A DNA stretch of 64,000 nt from positions 444,993-508,992 of the forward strand of contig JAJSSI010000013.1 in assembly GCA_031841125.1 (NCBI GenBank), in the 5' to 3' direction. A program made the translations under genes and the position numbers. The DNA comes from Acanthococcus lagerstroemiae. Taxonomy: Eukaryota; Arthropoda; Insecta; Hemiptera; Eriococcidae. This document shows, piece by piece, positions 30,331-40,781 of the stretch. The notes beneath the pieces were generated by a model. The model searched no databases. It worked only from the letters and a program-made list of their open reading frames with translations, and was not told the DNA's origin. Every line of letters starts with the position of its first letter. Position 1 is the stretch's first letter.

Positions 30331-30355
30331 AAGAGCAGCGGATAATGCGATCAAT

Positions 30356-30607
30356 TTGGCAGCGATGAAAAAAATAAAAATTAAACATTCCGCTGAAAAA
30401 GAAAAGAAAAATGAACCTAGTAATAAACGCGTAGAAAAACAACTTCGATTTATATCAAAAAAGAAAAAGTGTTCAAAAAAACCTATTCAGCCATCGAAAT
30501 CTTTAAATGAACAGGAAGCGATCCGAAGTACTTTTCAAGTGAATAGTTCGGAACACGGCCCACGGGATATTCTCAATATTCACGATGGTCTGGACCATAT
30601 TTTTTGA
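30356..30607 (+). CDS. Small Lys-rich ORF, unrecognised
   Basis: 83 codons from the first ATG, but the frame is open about 20 codons further upstream (GYSSEQWNGIKRAADNAINL). It is highly basic (KKKKCSKKPIQPSK), then neutral, ending DILNIHDGLDHIF. No family recognised. It could be a nuclear-localised fragment of a larger decayed gene. There is no splice or promoter evidence. Confidence 0.25.
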   Translation: MAAMKKIKIKHSAEKEKKNEPSNKRVEKQLRFISKKKKCSKKPIQPSKSLNEQEAIRSTFQVNSSEHGPRDILNIHDGLDHIF

Positions 30608-31300
30608 AAATAATTTCAAGTCGATTATTACCTTTTACTCTACCACATTTTTGAAATTAGTTTCTTCAAGTTACTTAGTCGTTATTATACTTAAGTTTAC
30701 TTTTCGTTACTGAACCAAATTCGTTTTTTTGAGATCTCATTGTTCCTCATTCTAAGTCCATTATCGTATTATTACCTTTTATTTACTGTACCATATTTTA
30801 GAGATTAGAAATAGGTAAGTTGACTAATTAGTAACTAGTCGTTGTTATACTCAGTCATTCTTATACCCAATATTTTACGTTACTGAATCTTTGTTGTCAT
30901 GATGTTGTTCTTATTATCAATTAAATTCTCGTTTATTTGGTAAATAGTTTCATTATGGTACGGAATAAAACAATATTTGGAACTTTAGAAATTTAGAAAT
31001 GAAGAAAATACCAAAATACTCGGTGAAGTGACAAGAACAAGAAGCATAAACAGCTGAGGGGGTGTGGTGTGAAATTGCCGGCAAAAAACTGTAAAGTACA
31101 GAATTCGAGTAATACTGATAAGAACCAGCGTGTTTCTGATTGGTGGCTCTTCAGTGAGCTCGATCCGCTCGTATTTCACATTGTACCAGATTCATACAGC
31201 AGGAAACATGAAACAGTGTTACCAATTATAAAATTGTTAAAATACCACCTTATATGTATACCAACAATTACAACCTTCTGACCTCAACTCTCATCTGTAC
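30608..31300. other. Gene-free stretch
   Basis: AT-rich, no supportable ORF. Confidence 0.4.
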
Positions 31301-32520
31301 TCTGACTTCGTCCTGCGCTAACTTCTATTGTCAGCTTCAATTTCTGCTTTGATTCTTACAGGACCTCAGTCGCTACTTTCAATCTGATCTCTAGTTTGTA
31401 TATCTACTCGATCTTGAACTCTAGTTTTTACATTTACTCGACCTTGAACCTAACTTTCAATCTACAGTGCTTTCTTTGATAACTATCACTTGACTGTGAC
31501 AACCACGGCTCCGAGTTCCTTGGAGGCAGTCATTTCGGAAAACAACAAGAAGTCGGAAATTATAAAGATTTTTGGATATACAGCAAATGATCCTTAGAAA
31601 CTGTTGATAATCTGTCTTTCAACTGATCAGCCCGCCATGAGGATTCATTTCAATTTAAAACCAGCTACCTATATTATTGCCGCTTTTATTTCAGTTGAAC
31701 TTCTATTCGGTTTTTTCTCGACTCTGACTTGGATTCTAACTTCGATTCAAGCTCGACTCCACTTCGACCGGGAACATAACTCAGGCCCGTAGCTAGACCA
31801 AAATTTTACCAGGGCAAATGAAAATGGAACCAGGGCAGAGGACATCCACAACCCCGCCCCCCGTGTCTTGGAGGGAAAAAATACCAAGGCACGCACGAGA
31901 AAATACCAGGGCAATGCCCTGGTTGCCCGGGTTTAGCTACGGGCCCGACATAACTTCAGTTCGATTGCCATAATCTGTTCAGCTATAACCTCCTTTTGTA
32001 GTTTGCCTTCCTTTAATCTACGCATCTCACTCCCGCTTTCGACCCAGTTCGAACTCTCCACTTCGTTTTAACTTCCCATTTCGCTTTGGCTTCTTTCCCA
32101 TCTCTAACATTGACTCTGACTAAGAAAAGAATTCAGTCTTGGCTTGGACTTCGAGTTTACCTTCGATTTTGATATCGATTATAATTCTCTCATTTTCACT
32201 TCAATTTTCACTTTCACTTTCAGTTACACTTTAACTTCGATTTTACCAACTTTATTCACTTCAGCTCGACTGCAACTCTCCACTCACATGCCGACTAATA
32301 ACTGACCTGTACTCAGACTGGACTCTCGAGTGGGATTCTCATAGACTCGACTTGTACATTAGGTGCCGCTACGACTTGCACTCCCGTTTGAAATTTGAAT
32401 TTGTCTGCTCCAAATATCACATTTTACTCGTACCAAAATTTTTACAGCATTCAGCCTATCTTCGGTAAAATTGAAGTTTCTCACTATTCGACTCTAAAAT
32501 TCTTAATTCACAGTCATTTT
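31300..32520. repeat. Degenerate (ACTTCGATTCTA)-like minisatellite tract
   Basis: Loosely repeated words such as ACTCGACTTC, CTTGAACT, ACTTCGATT and TGACTCTGACT fill about 1.2 kb, interrupted by a hAT-type MITE at 31782. No exact unit length is visible. Confidence 0.5.
31782..31947. mobile_element. hAT-type MITE (166 bp)
   Basis: ACATAACT at 31774-31781 and 31948-31955. Ends CAGGCCCGTAGCTAGACC and, inverted, CGGGCCCGTAGCTAAACC, with subterminal CCAGGGCA words. Eight-base duplication and CAG-type ends indicate hAT. Confidence 0.88.
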
Positions 32521-32739
32521 ATTCCATTACTCTCTTTCCTCGGCCCCCAGGCTTGTATTTTAGGCCTTTTGTAGTCGCGCCTTCATGAGGCGAGGCCGTC
32601 TTCCTTTGTACCCCTGACATATTCACCAGGAACCGATTTGAACCGAATATTTTTGTCCTAATAAAAAGTAGAAACTTCTTAAACTCTGGAACAAGACTTA
32701 ATCGTGACTCTAATTCGCCATATCATTATAACCTATATT

Positions 32740-33047
32740 ATAATGCGCGATGGAAATCGGGAGAATTATTATGATTCAAAATACTGTAGTACAAAGTGAA
32801 TTTCTGGTATGTGAATGAATAGCACCATAAACCTGCCCTCGCCAAGCACTTCAATTTTTTCTGTACTAACGAATCGATATGAATACCTTTCAGGAAATCA
32901 GTCAAGTCATCTGCCAAACTTATCGGTAAGTTATGTTTCATCAAGAACATAGCAATCTGCAGTTGAATAACTTTAGCTCGATCCATAAGTATGCGGATGT
33001 TAGAATTTGCACAAGTTATCGGTGACTGCGAGCTATCAGCAGCAGTA
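32740..33047 (-). pseudogene. BED-finger/hAT-like protein, downstream part, interrupted by the Sola-like element
   Basis: Read on the minus strand from the insertion site: AADSSQSPITCANSNIRIL, then DRAKVIQLQIAMFLMKHNL and LADDLTDFLKGIHIDSLV to KKLKCLARA, and on to a TAA near 32740. This AELK/NLPI-type segment follows the BED finger in a group of hAT-related proteins found as stand-alone genes and as transposons in insects. Its upstream part lies 7.1 kb away at 40162-40291, and the frames join exactly when the insertion and one AGTA are removed. The last 30 codons no longer resemble the family. Host gene or element cannot be decided. Confidence 0.65.
33044..33047. repeat. Left 4-bp target duplication
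   Basis: AGTA, repeated at 40162-40165. The host reading frame across the empty site supports it. Confidence 0.8.
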
Positions 33048-33320
33048 CGACGCTTTGGTATGCAAACCTCGTAAGTCCAGGTTTTTCAAGAATTCACTTT
33101 TAAGTGGTTTGTATATGTAAAAAAATCGAGGAATCTGATTTTGTAAACGTCGTAAGTCGGAGAAGCAGTCTAGCGCTCCAAACGGACAAAGAAAAAATCA
33201 CGTAAGTCGAGCAGAAAAATATTTCACTTTGAAATCCATGTAAGTCCGACATACACGGTTTTCATTCTCAATCAAATCAGCTGTGATGCGACTTACGAGT
33301 ATTTTCAAGTAATACAGTGA
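33048..33320 (+). repeat. Left TIR and subterminal CGTAAGTC repeats
   Basis: CTCGTAAGTC, GTCGTAAGTC, CACGTAAGTC and CATGTAAGTC words spaced 40-75 bp apart. The same words recur near the right end. Confidence 0.8.
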
Positions 33321-33383
33321 TAAGATTTTGTTGACCATATTTTCGTTCATTATCGGTGCAACCGGCAAGAGCACACAATTACG

Positions 33384-36113
33384 ATGAATCGCGGAAAGCG
33401 GATAATTCAACTGGCTCTAAATGGGCAATCTCCACAATGTAAGTACCTACAATACCACTACTTGAAAACATGTGTGCTATACTAGAGCTACATGATAATT
33501 ATATTATTCGAAAGATTCGATTATTATTCATCCTGAATTGAAATTTGCTAGGTCTTAACGGCGAAGCATTACTTAATTTACACGAAGATGATCCAGAATT
33601 GAGGAATGAGTTACGAACTTTTGCATGGATTGAGGCACAGCAGACATTACATAATACTGAAAATGATCCTGAAACAGAAAACGGTGAGAACATAATGATC
33701 AATCTATTAGTTTCATTCATGGGATAGAATTTATTAGTTTTTGGGAAATTTATTCATCAAGTATTTGATACTGATACGATAATACTATCAACAGGCAATA
33801 ACACGGAAGCCGAATTGCTTGAGCAATGGATTGATGCCGACATTATCAATGAATTACCATTGCAGTCAGGTATCATTACTGTTGAAGAAGTAAGTGGAAT
33901 AATTCAAGATTACGTGACTAAAGGAGGTGAGGAGACCAAGAAAAAAGATGACATTTTATCAGCATCTGAAGAAGACAATGAACAATCATGCAAGGAAGAT
34001 CCTACATATCAACCAAATTCCGAGTGTGAAGAAAGTGACTTGAATTCTGTCGTTGATAAACGTGAGTAAAAAAGACTGCTCTCAGTAATGGCTCAAACAG
34101 AATCTCTTTTGAAATTATTGAAGTAATATTGATCTCTCTGATTATTATTTTATTGTTTGCAGATGACAATGTGAATGAAATGAATGATCAAAATGGGAGA
34201 GAGGAAAATGATAGAAATGCGAATGATAATCCGACAGACAAAGATGATAGTAACTCGAATGATGATCTGATGGATGAAGATGGACCCCTTAAAAGACGAT
34301 CAAGGAAAGGACATGCATGTCGAGACCTTTGGACTTGGAATAAAAATAGAAAGCTCAGAGAAAAAGGTAAAGAATGAATTTGTGGTGCGCCATGATAATA
34401 TTACTGTCTGAGTAACATTTTTTTTATTTATACTAAACTTTGGAAAAGGATTTCAACTAATTTATGAAGTATCTATTGCTTCTTCAGGGCTACCATATAA
34501 AGGTTGTACCAAAGGATCAAAGAGGTTCGTAGCTTCAAAGGGTGCCAGGAAACTAGGACCATCCTGTAATTGCAAACTAAGTATAAAACCAGGTTGTACT
34601 AAAAACTTTGAAGTGTAATGAAATATCACAGGAAGATCGAGCTTTGTGTTTCAAAGAATTTTGGGAAGATATGGATTGGTCTGCGAAGAAAGCCACTATC
34701 AGAGCTCTGGTAACATCAACTCAACCCGTGGATAGGCAAAATCAAAAAGGAAGTGTCTCGCGTCGCGCCAAGACTTTGCAGTACTACTTGAAAATTCCAG
34801 GGTCACAGAATTCGCAGGTCTTAAGAGTATGTAAGAAAATGTTTTTATAGACTTTTGGTTTAAAAGAAGCAACAGTAAAGGGGTGGCTTGAAGTAAGGTC
34901 ATTAACGCAGTCACAAGAAGTTAGTGGTAGGCTGATTGACTGTCAAAGAAGAAGAGCGATTGTGCGTGAATACCTTGATTTACTTCCAAAAATGCCCGCT
35001 CATTACATCAGAGAAGAATCCAGCCGATTGTTTTTGGAACCCATTTGGGACAGCAAACAAAGTTTGTACAGACATTATAAAACATCCTATTGCGCCGAGA
35101 AAAATGAGAAGCCTGTACATTTCACTGTGTTTAATGACGTTTTTGAAGAAATGAAGCTGAGTATATTTATCCCACGAAAGGACCAATGCGATATTTGTGT
35201 TGGTTATACTCAGAAAAATCCGAACATTACAGAAGAAATCTATAATACTCATCGAAAAAATAAAGAAGAAGCCCAAAAAGAGAAGAAGCGTGATTTAGCG
35301 GATTCCAGCATACCTAATGTTTTTAGTATGGATGTTCAGGCAGTCATGGTTTGCCCTCTGCTAAAAGCTTCAGCGGCATACTATAAGACTAAACTGGCAG
35401 TACACAATTTTACGTTCTTCAATGCTGTAATAAAAGATGGCTTTTGCTACTTGTGGGACGAGACGGAAGGTAATCTCTGCATTAGTATTTTTGCAACATT
35501 GGTTATAGATTTCATTGTGGAGAATGTAGTATTCCTAGAGGGGGATACTATAATTATTTGGAGTGATGGATATTGTTATCAAAACAGACACTCCGTACTG
35601 TCCAATGCCCTTCTGCATTTTGCAATGGAAAAAAAAATCACCATTATTCAAAAATATTTGGAGAAGGGGCATACACAGATGGAGTGTGACTCCATCCATT
35701 CAACTATAAAAAGAAAATTTAAAAATAAAGAGGTGTACCTACCTAGTATGTACATGTCTTTTTGTAAAACCGCACGCATCAACCCAAGACTATACATTGT
35801 CAAGTATATGAACCATGATGAATTCCGTGACTATTTAAAGATAGCATTGTACTCTTCCATCCGACCTGGCTCAAAAAAGGGCGATCCACAGGTAATTGAT
35901 GTGCGCGCTCTACAATATCAACCAGATGGCATCATTTCCTTCAAATTACATCATTCTGATAACTGGATGGAATTACCACACAAGAAGAAGACTGCTGTAA
36001 AGCCTAAAGTGATTCCAAAACTGTTTAAAGAACGTCAACGCATTGATTCCACAAAATGGAATCATTTGCAAGCCTTGAAAGAAGTACTGCCACGCGATAC
36101 TCACCTGTTCTGA
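33384..36113 (+). pseudogene. Transposase of the Sola-like element, near-intact (5 exons, two breaks)
   Basis: Inferred exons 33384-33438, 33552-33683, 33795-34061, 34163-34366 and 34488-36113. All joins are phase 1 with GT/AG. The N-terminus is acidic. Exon 5 opens with a Cys-rich module (RKLGPSCNCKL...KCNEISQEDRALCF), then DWSAKKATIRALV. The catalytic region has FSMDVQAVMVCPLLK, YLWDETEGN, IIIWSDGYCYQNRH and EKGHTQMECDSIHSTIKRK, a spacing typical of RNase H-like DDE nucleases of this uncharacterised family (Asp residues in SMDVQ and WSDG). Breaks: an extra 31 bases at about 34580-34611 shift the frame inside the Cys module, and TAG at 34848-34850 interrupts KKMFL/TFGLKEA. The rest is open to TGA after DTHLF. 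Confidence 0.75.
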
Positions 36114-36367
36114 GATAGTTTGCCGCACTGAATGTGGTAACAAACTAGTCCCAGAATAGGATTTGTGTGACCCTGTCTATAGAATCCTGGTCAGGGTGTT
36201 TTCACTCATCAACTTTGAATCACATTTTTTTTTTTAAAACAATAGAGGAGTGGAAGCCTGGTTCACGCTTTCAACAATGATAATAAAAATGGATCACAAT
36301 TTGAACAAATTTGAACACAAACTGTCATTTTGATAATTTGTATTCAATTTTTGTTTCATCTTTGTTA
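36114..36367. other. Sola-like element, non-coding part before the pogo insertion
   Basis: No ORF. It continues after the pogo element at 39218. Confidence 0.5.
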
Positions 36368-39215
36368 CCGTAGAATGGGGTCAATAGAAACGGTGGGGTG
36401 AATAGAAACAAAAATGGGAAATTTTCATTCTCATGGCATACCTGGCTACACTGAAGATGTACACGAGCGCACTCATACAGAATTAGTTTGAACAAGCCTA
36501 AGGATGGAAAAAAACATCATCCAGGAATTGAAACTCGATGGAGATGCCGTTCAGTAGTAATGATAACAGTGTTTGCTTTTGTATGGTTTTTTGTGCTCTA
36601 GATAACTTCGCTTGAAGAACAATATTAGAGAAGCTGATTTTTGAAGTACTTCTAATATTCGATACCTGCAAAGGTCCTACTAAATTTTTTATCATTGTAA
36701 GTATGATTTGAAATTTTACAAGCTACTAAGTTCGATTTGACACAAAAAAGAGGAAAAAATTTCCAAATCGGGGTGAATAGAAACATTTATTTTTTGCTTT
36801 AGGATTACGATGCCTCGTGTATACCACCCAGACCCGAGAGGCAAACGACATTTAAAACCCAATGTGGACGATTTAGAACAAGCTCTAGACGACATAGAAA
36901 AGAAAAACTGGTCCGTAAGGAAAGCTGCTGCAAATAGAAGTAAGATATTTGTTAGCAAAATTGATAAAACAATGACGTGTGACCAGGTTGTAATTCAATA
37001 CATGGTGATTTTTTCAGATATTAATTACACGGTTGTTTATCGTGCGTTAGTAAAAAAACGGAAAGGAGAGGAAAGGTTATCACTCGGTGGACAGACTTCT
37101 CTTTCGGCAGAAGAAGAGGAACACATTGTACAGTGCGTCGAAACGGCTTCAATTTGGGGCTACCCGATAGATGCCTTTGATCTCCGTATAATCGTTCATA
37201 ATTACCTAGAAGAAACTGGCCAGACAGTTGCAAAATTTCGCAACAATATTCCAGGCAGAGATTTTGCTTACAGTTTTGTAAAAAGGCATAAAAATAGAAT
37301 CAGTTCAAGGATGTGTCAAAATATAAAACGTAACCGTGCTAGTGTTTCACCAAGAATGATCAACAGCTATTTTGACGAGCTGGTTATTAGTTTAGAAAAT
37401 ATTCCGCCATCCCATATTGTCAATTATGACGAAACAAACCTATCTGATGACCCTGGCCGCAAGAAGGTACTGTGTAAACGTGGATTAAAATATCCTGAAA
37501 GAGTTATAAATTCTTCGAAGTCCGCCACTTCCATCATGTTTGCGGCCAGTGCTTGTGGGACACTATTGCCTTCCTACGTGGTGTATAAATCAAAACATCT
37601 TTACGACACTTGGACCAGGAATGGGCCAGCAGGCGCCCGTTATAATAGAACTGAATCAGGATGGTTCGACTCTATTTGTTTTCATGACTGGTTGCAAAAT
37701 ATTGCTTTACCCTATTTTAGAAAACTTGATGGGAAAAAAATTTTAATTGGGGACAACTTATCTTCCCATTTATCCTGGCAAGCAGTTCGTTTGTGTGAGG
37801 AATACAATATTCATTTTGTATTTCTTCCTCCAAATTCAACCCACCTGACCCAGCCATTAGATATAAGTTTCTTTAGACCATTAAAAGAAGCATGGCGGTC
37901 AATTTTAACCAAATGGAAACTGGGACCAGGAATTAAAGAATCTACAGTTCCAAAGGGCGTGTTTCCAAATTTATTGAAGCAGCTGCATGAGAGAGTTCTC
38001 TCTAACAGTGTTGAAAATATCAAGAATGGGTTTCGGAAAGCTGGGATCATCCCATTAAATCGAAATGAGGTACTGGTAAGACTACCTAAGCTATCTCCCA
38101 ATCCAGAAGGAAATGTCCAGGAGCAAATTGAAACATCCTTTGAGACTTTTCTGAAAACACTCCGTTATGGTGTGGAGAATAATGCTGCACCTAAGCAAAG
38201 AGCGAAAAAACGGTTAAATATTGAGCCAGGAAAAAGTGTGCAGGGTGCCGATTTTGAACCAAATGGAACACCCCTGGCTGAACCAGAAACGAACAAACAG
38301 AAGCGACGACAGGCAGGTCCACCACCTAAACAAGGCGATGATTACAATTTCTCTGATTTAGAAGATGACCCCGACAATGAATTGGGATTGGAAATTAATA
38401 AGCCAGATGAGGACTGTGATGACGAACTGGTGTTAGGATCAAACGACACCAACATCAGTAAGCCTGAAGATAACCCCCCCGAACTTATGCCACAGTTGAT
38501 CAATGAAGAAGGCCCCAGTGGGTTAGTACCATCTGAACCAGAACCAGAATTCAGCATTGAAGATGTGAGTTCTAAAATTATATTTAAATGTCTACCTATA
38601 TGTGGATGTTGACATCTCATTTGTTTCAATTTTGTTTCAGTTTGCAAGTGGGATGTTTGTGGTTGTCAAATACACATTCGAAGTTTCTTCAAGGAAGCCG
38701 CATCAAAATCGGTTTTACGTTGGTCAAATACTGGAAAAATACGCCAATAGACTGCAAATTCGATTTTTGCGACCATATAAGTGCCGAAGGAACGCATTCC
38801 ATTTCCTCGATTCAGATAGACGGGAGGATGATATTGAAATTGTAAAATTGGACACAGTTGAAAAAATTTTACCTGAACCTAAGGAGAGGAGAGGAGTTTA
38901 TAATTTCCCTGATAACTGTTACTGATTGTGATCCTTTCAGCATTTGATAATTAAAGAATTGTGTTACTTTTCTTCTGAATTTCTTTGAAAAAAGTTCATG
39001 TTTCTATTGACCCCAACATTGAGGTGAATAGAAAATCAGCACAATATCGCATTTGGCAGTTAGGAAAGCATGTTGAGGGTGAAAAGAAACATTCAGTTTG
39101 AAAATAGACAAGAAGACTAAAATTTTGGGTACCAAACTTTATGACATATCTCAATTCCTCATGAAATTACAAGCTTTGAAAGTTGAAAATTGTTTCTATT
39201 GACCCCATTCTACGG
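36368..39215 (+). mobile_element. pogo-family (Tc1/mariner superfamily) transposon, 2848 bp, apparently intact
   Basis: TA at 36366-36367 and 39216-39217. TIRs CCGTAGAATGGGGTCAATAG at the left and its exact inverse at the right. GGGGTGAATAGAAAC-type words near both ends (36397, 36772, 39023) look like extra binding sites. It encodes one spliced transposase without visible breaks. Confidence 0.92.
36810..38925 (+). CDS. pogo/jerky-like transposase (DDE_1), three exons
   Basis: Exons 36810-36939, 37018-38564 and 38641-38925. Introns of 78 and 76 bp with GT/AG. The first intron keeps the frame open, which hides it. Exon 1 plus the start of exon 2 give a psq-type helix-turn-helix (LEQALDDIEKKNWSVRKAA...INYTVVYRALVKK). 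Next comes the CENP-B-like second DNA-binding region (EEEEHIVQCVETASIWGYPI). The catalytic domain has HIVNYDETNL, KILIGDNLSSHLS and NSTHLTQPLDISFF, the three acidic residues of DDE_1 (third is Asp). An acidic linker and a C-terminal module (FASGMFVVVKYTFEVS) follow, ending at TGA. It cuts and pastes DNA at TA sites. No stop or frameshift seen; possibly active. Confidence 0.9.
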
Positions 39216-39217
39216 TA

Positions 39218-39737
39218 CCATGTTTGAAAGTATGTACCTATTGGGCTTAATTCAGTAAATTTTGAGAAAAAAAATGCGATTTGAGGTTGATGCATGAAAA
39301 TGCCTTGGCCAGGTTTCTGTTGACAGGGTTACATGAGTAGTCTGTTTTGACGTCATGTGTTCTGCTATATTTTTACCTTTCATTCAGTGAGGTAAAATAT
39401 CACAGAACAGGTGACGTCTGTAGCGTGGCATTTTTCAAGTTTTTTTTACAGTTCCTGATTTTATAATTATACTTACTCTTGTTTTTCTTTTCCTATTATT
39501 TTACCGAATTAATGAATATTATACGTATTATCAAGTTTATACCTACTTCCCGTGAATCTCTGTGTTACGTTTTATACTTTTGGACAGAACAAGTGATAAT
39601 TATATTATATAAACAGTTTTTAATTCATTGTAATCATTTCAATGTTATTTTTCGAGTAAATCGCAAAATTAAAGCAGGTTAATTTTTTTTGAATCTGATG
39701 GGGAAAACTTGTAACTCCCTGTAAAACCTTAACAAAT
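39218..39737. other. Sola-like element, non-coding part after the pogo insertion
   Basis: AT-rich, no supportable ORF. Confidence 0.5.
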
Positions 39738-40161
39738 CACGTAAGTCGAACAACATTGAAAATGAAATACTCGTAAGTCCTTAAAATAAAAAGGAAAATA
39801 TCGTATGCCCCGTAACAATAACATTGCAAAACTCGTAACTCCCTTCAATTGGTGAGAAAACCACGTATGTCGAGTACTTGTAAAAATTGCAATACTCGTA
39901 AGTCTGTGAAATTACTTAGTAAACCATGTAAGTCGAATGCAGATAGAATGAAAATCGCGTAAGTCGGTTAAAATCGTTGTTTTGCTCTACCAGTTAATTG
40001 TATTCCTTGCCCAATACCTCCACCAGGTGACGCTATCTCTCGGCAAGCCGCTCGTATGAATTACAAGCTGTTAGCGCTCAGTATGAATTTTTAAAACGTT
40101 TTTTTCGTTTCCTGCACAATTCACGAATCTGGACTTACGAGGTTTGCATACCAAAGCGTCG
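39738..40161 (-). repeat. Right TIR and subterminal CGTAAGTC repeats
   Basis: CACGTAAGTCGAACAAC, ACTCGTAAGTC (twice), ACGTATGTCGAG, CATGTAAGTC and GCGTAAGTC, then the inverted terminal CTGGACTTACGAGGTTTGC. Subterminal words keep the same strand as those on the left; only the terminal about 35 bp are inverted. Confidence 0.8.
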
Positions 40162-40291
40162 AGTAGCTGCTGCTTTGGAAACATTCTTCTTGTGCTTTGC
40201 AGACACGTCATATGCCTTTGAATAGACGTTATGCCATCTGTTTTACATGTATATGTTTTCGTGCACACTTTACATTTGAAATATGTTGGCC
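40162..40291 (-). pseudogene. BED-finger exon of the gene interrupted by the Sola-like element
   Basis: On the minus strand a splice acceptor (TTTTATTCAG) opens the exon at 40291. It reads PTYFKCKVCTKTYTCKTDGI and SIQRHMT. After a small frame break (probably an extra GT) it continues AKHKKNVSKAAAT and joins the downstream part at 33047. Cys-x2-Cys and His-x5-His spacing fits a BED zinc finger. Upstream exons would lie beyond 40292, where Copia sequence now sits. Confidence 0.6.
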
Positions 40292-40349
40292 CTGAATAAA
40301 AGGAAAAAAATTACATATACCTTTCTTTCATTCAATTAATAAAATTTTG

Positions 40350-40780
40350 TACAGGAAAAATTGATATATATAGTCATGACGGATATGATTATTTTGTTAC
40401 ATTTTTAGACGCGTATACACATTTTCCCATGGTGTATCTTTTAAAATCCAAAAACGAAGTGTTTAAGTATTTTGTGGAATATGAAGCTCTCGTTGTACGC
40501 AGTTTGGGTATGGAATTAATTCGCTTTTGTGCGATAACGGTTGTGAGTTTGTTAACGGTGAAGTTATAGACTTTTGCAGAAATAAAGGCATTTGTATGCT
40601 GAACTCTGGTTCCCTATAATCATCAGCAAAACGGCAAGGCAGAAAGGCTAAATTGTACATTGGAGGATCTCGGTGCCGCACGCTGCTGAGTGATTCTGGA
40701 ATGCCAAAATCGTTCTGGTCAGAAGCAATTTGGAAAAACGCTTGCAGCAGAGTGGTATGGTACTAATATGATGAAAACGC
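40350..40780 (+). pseudogene. Copia integrase fragment (copy C)
   Basis: CTGKIDIYSHDGYDYFVTFL with the first catalytic Asp, then DAYTHFPMVYLLKSKNEVFK. After frameshifts it continues with CDNG-like and NGKAERLNCTLED (catalytic Glu) segments and ends near SFWSEAIWKNAC. Several frame breaks make it non-functional. It is cut off by the second pogo-like element. Confidence 0.75.
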
Positions 40781-40781
40781 A

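Larger units (their letters stand above)
33048..40161 (+). mobile_element. DNA transposon with CGTAAGTC repeats, possibly Sola-like (7.1 kb with nested pogo; about 4.3 kb itself)
   Basis: TIRs start CGACGCTTTGGTATGCAAAC and continue CTCGTAAGTCCAG at both ends. Many CGTAAGTC words in the first 270 and last 420 bp look like transposase-binding sites. It is flanked by AGTA. It carries one multi-exon transposase gene and, inserted downstream of it, a pogo element. Four-base duplications fit Sola elements, but the superfamily call is an inference, because I recognise the protein only as an uncharacterised arthropod/cnidarian transposase-like family. Confidence 0.78.

Noticed and set aside
37021..38647. 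Minus-strand ORFs opposite the pogo transposase
   Set aside because: Shadows of a complete, motif-bearing gene on +.
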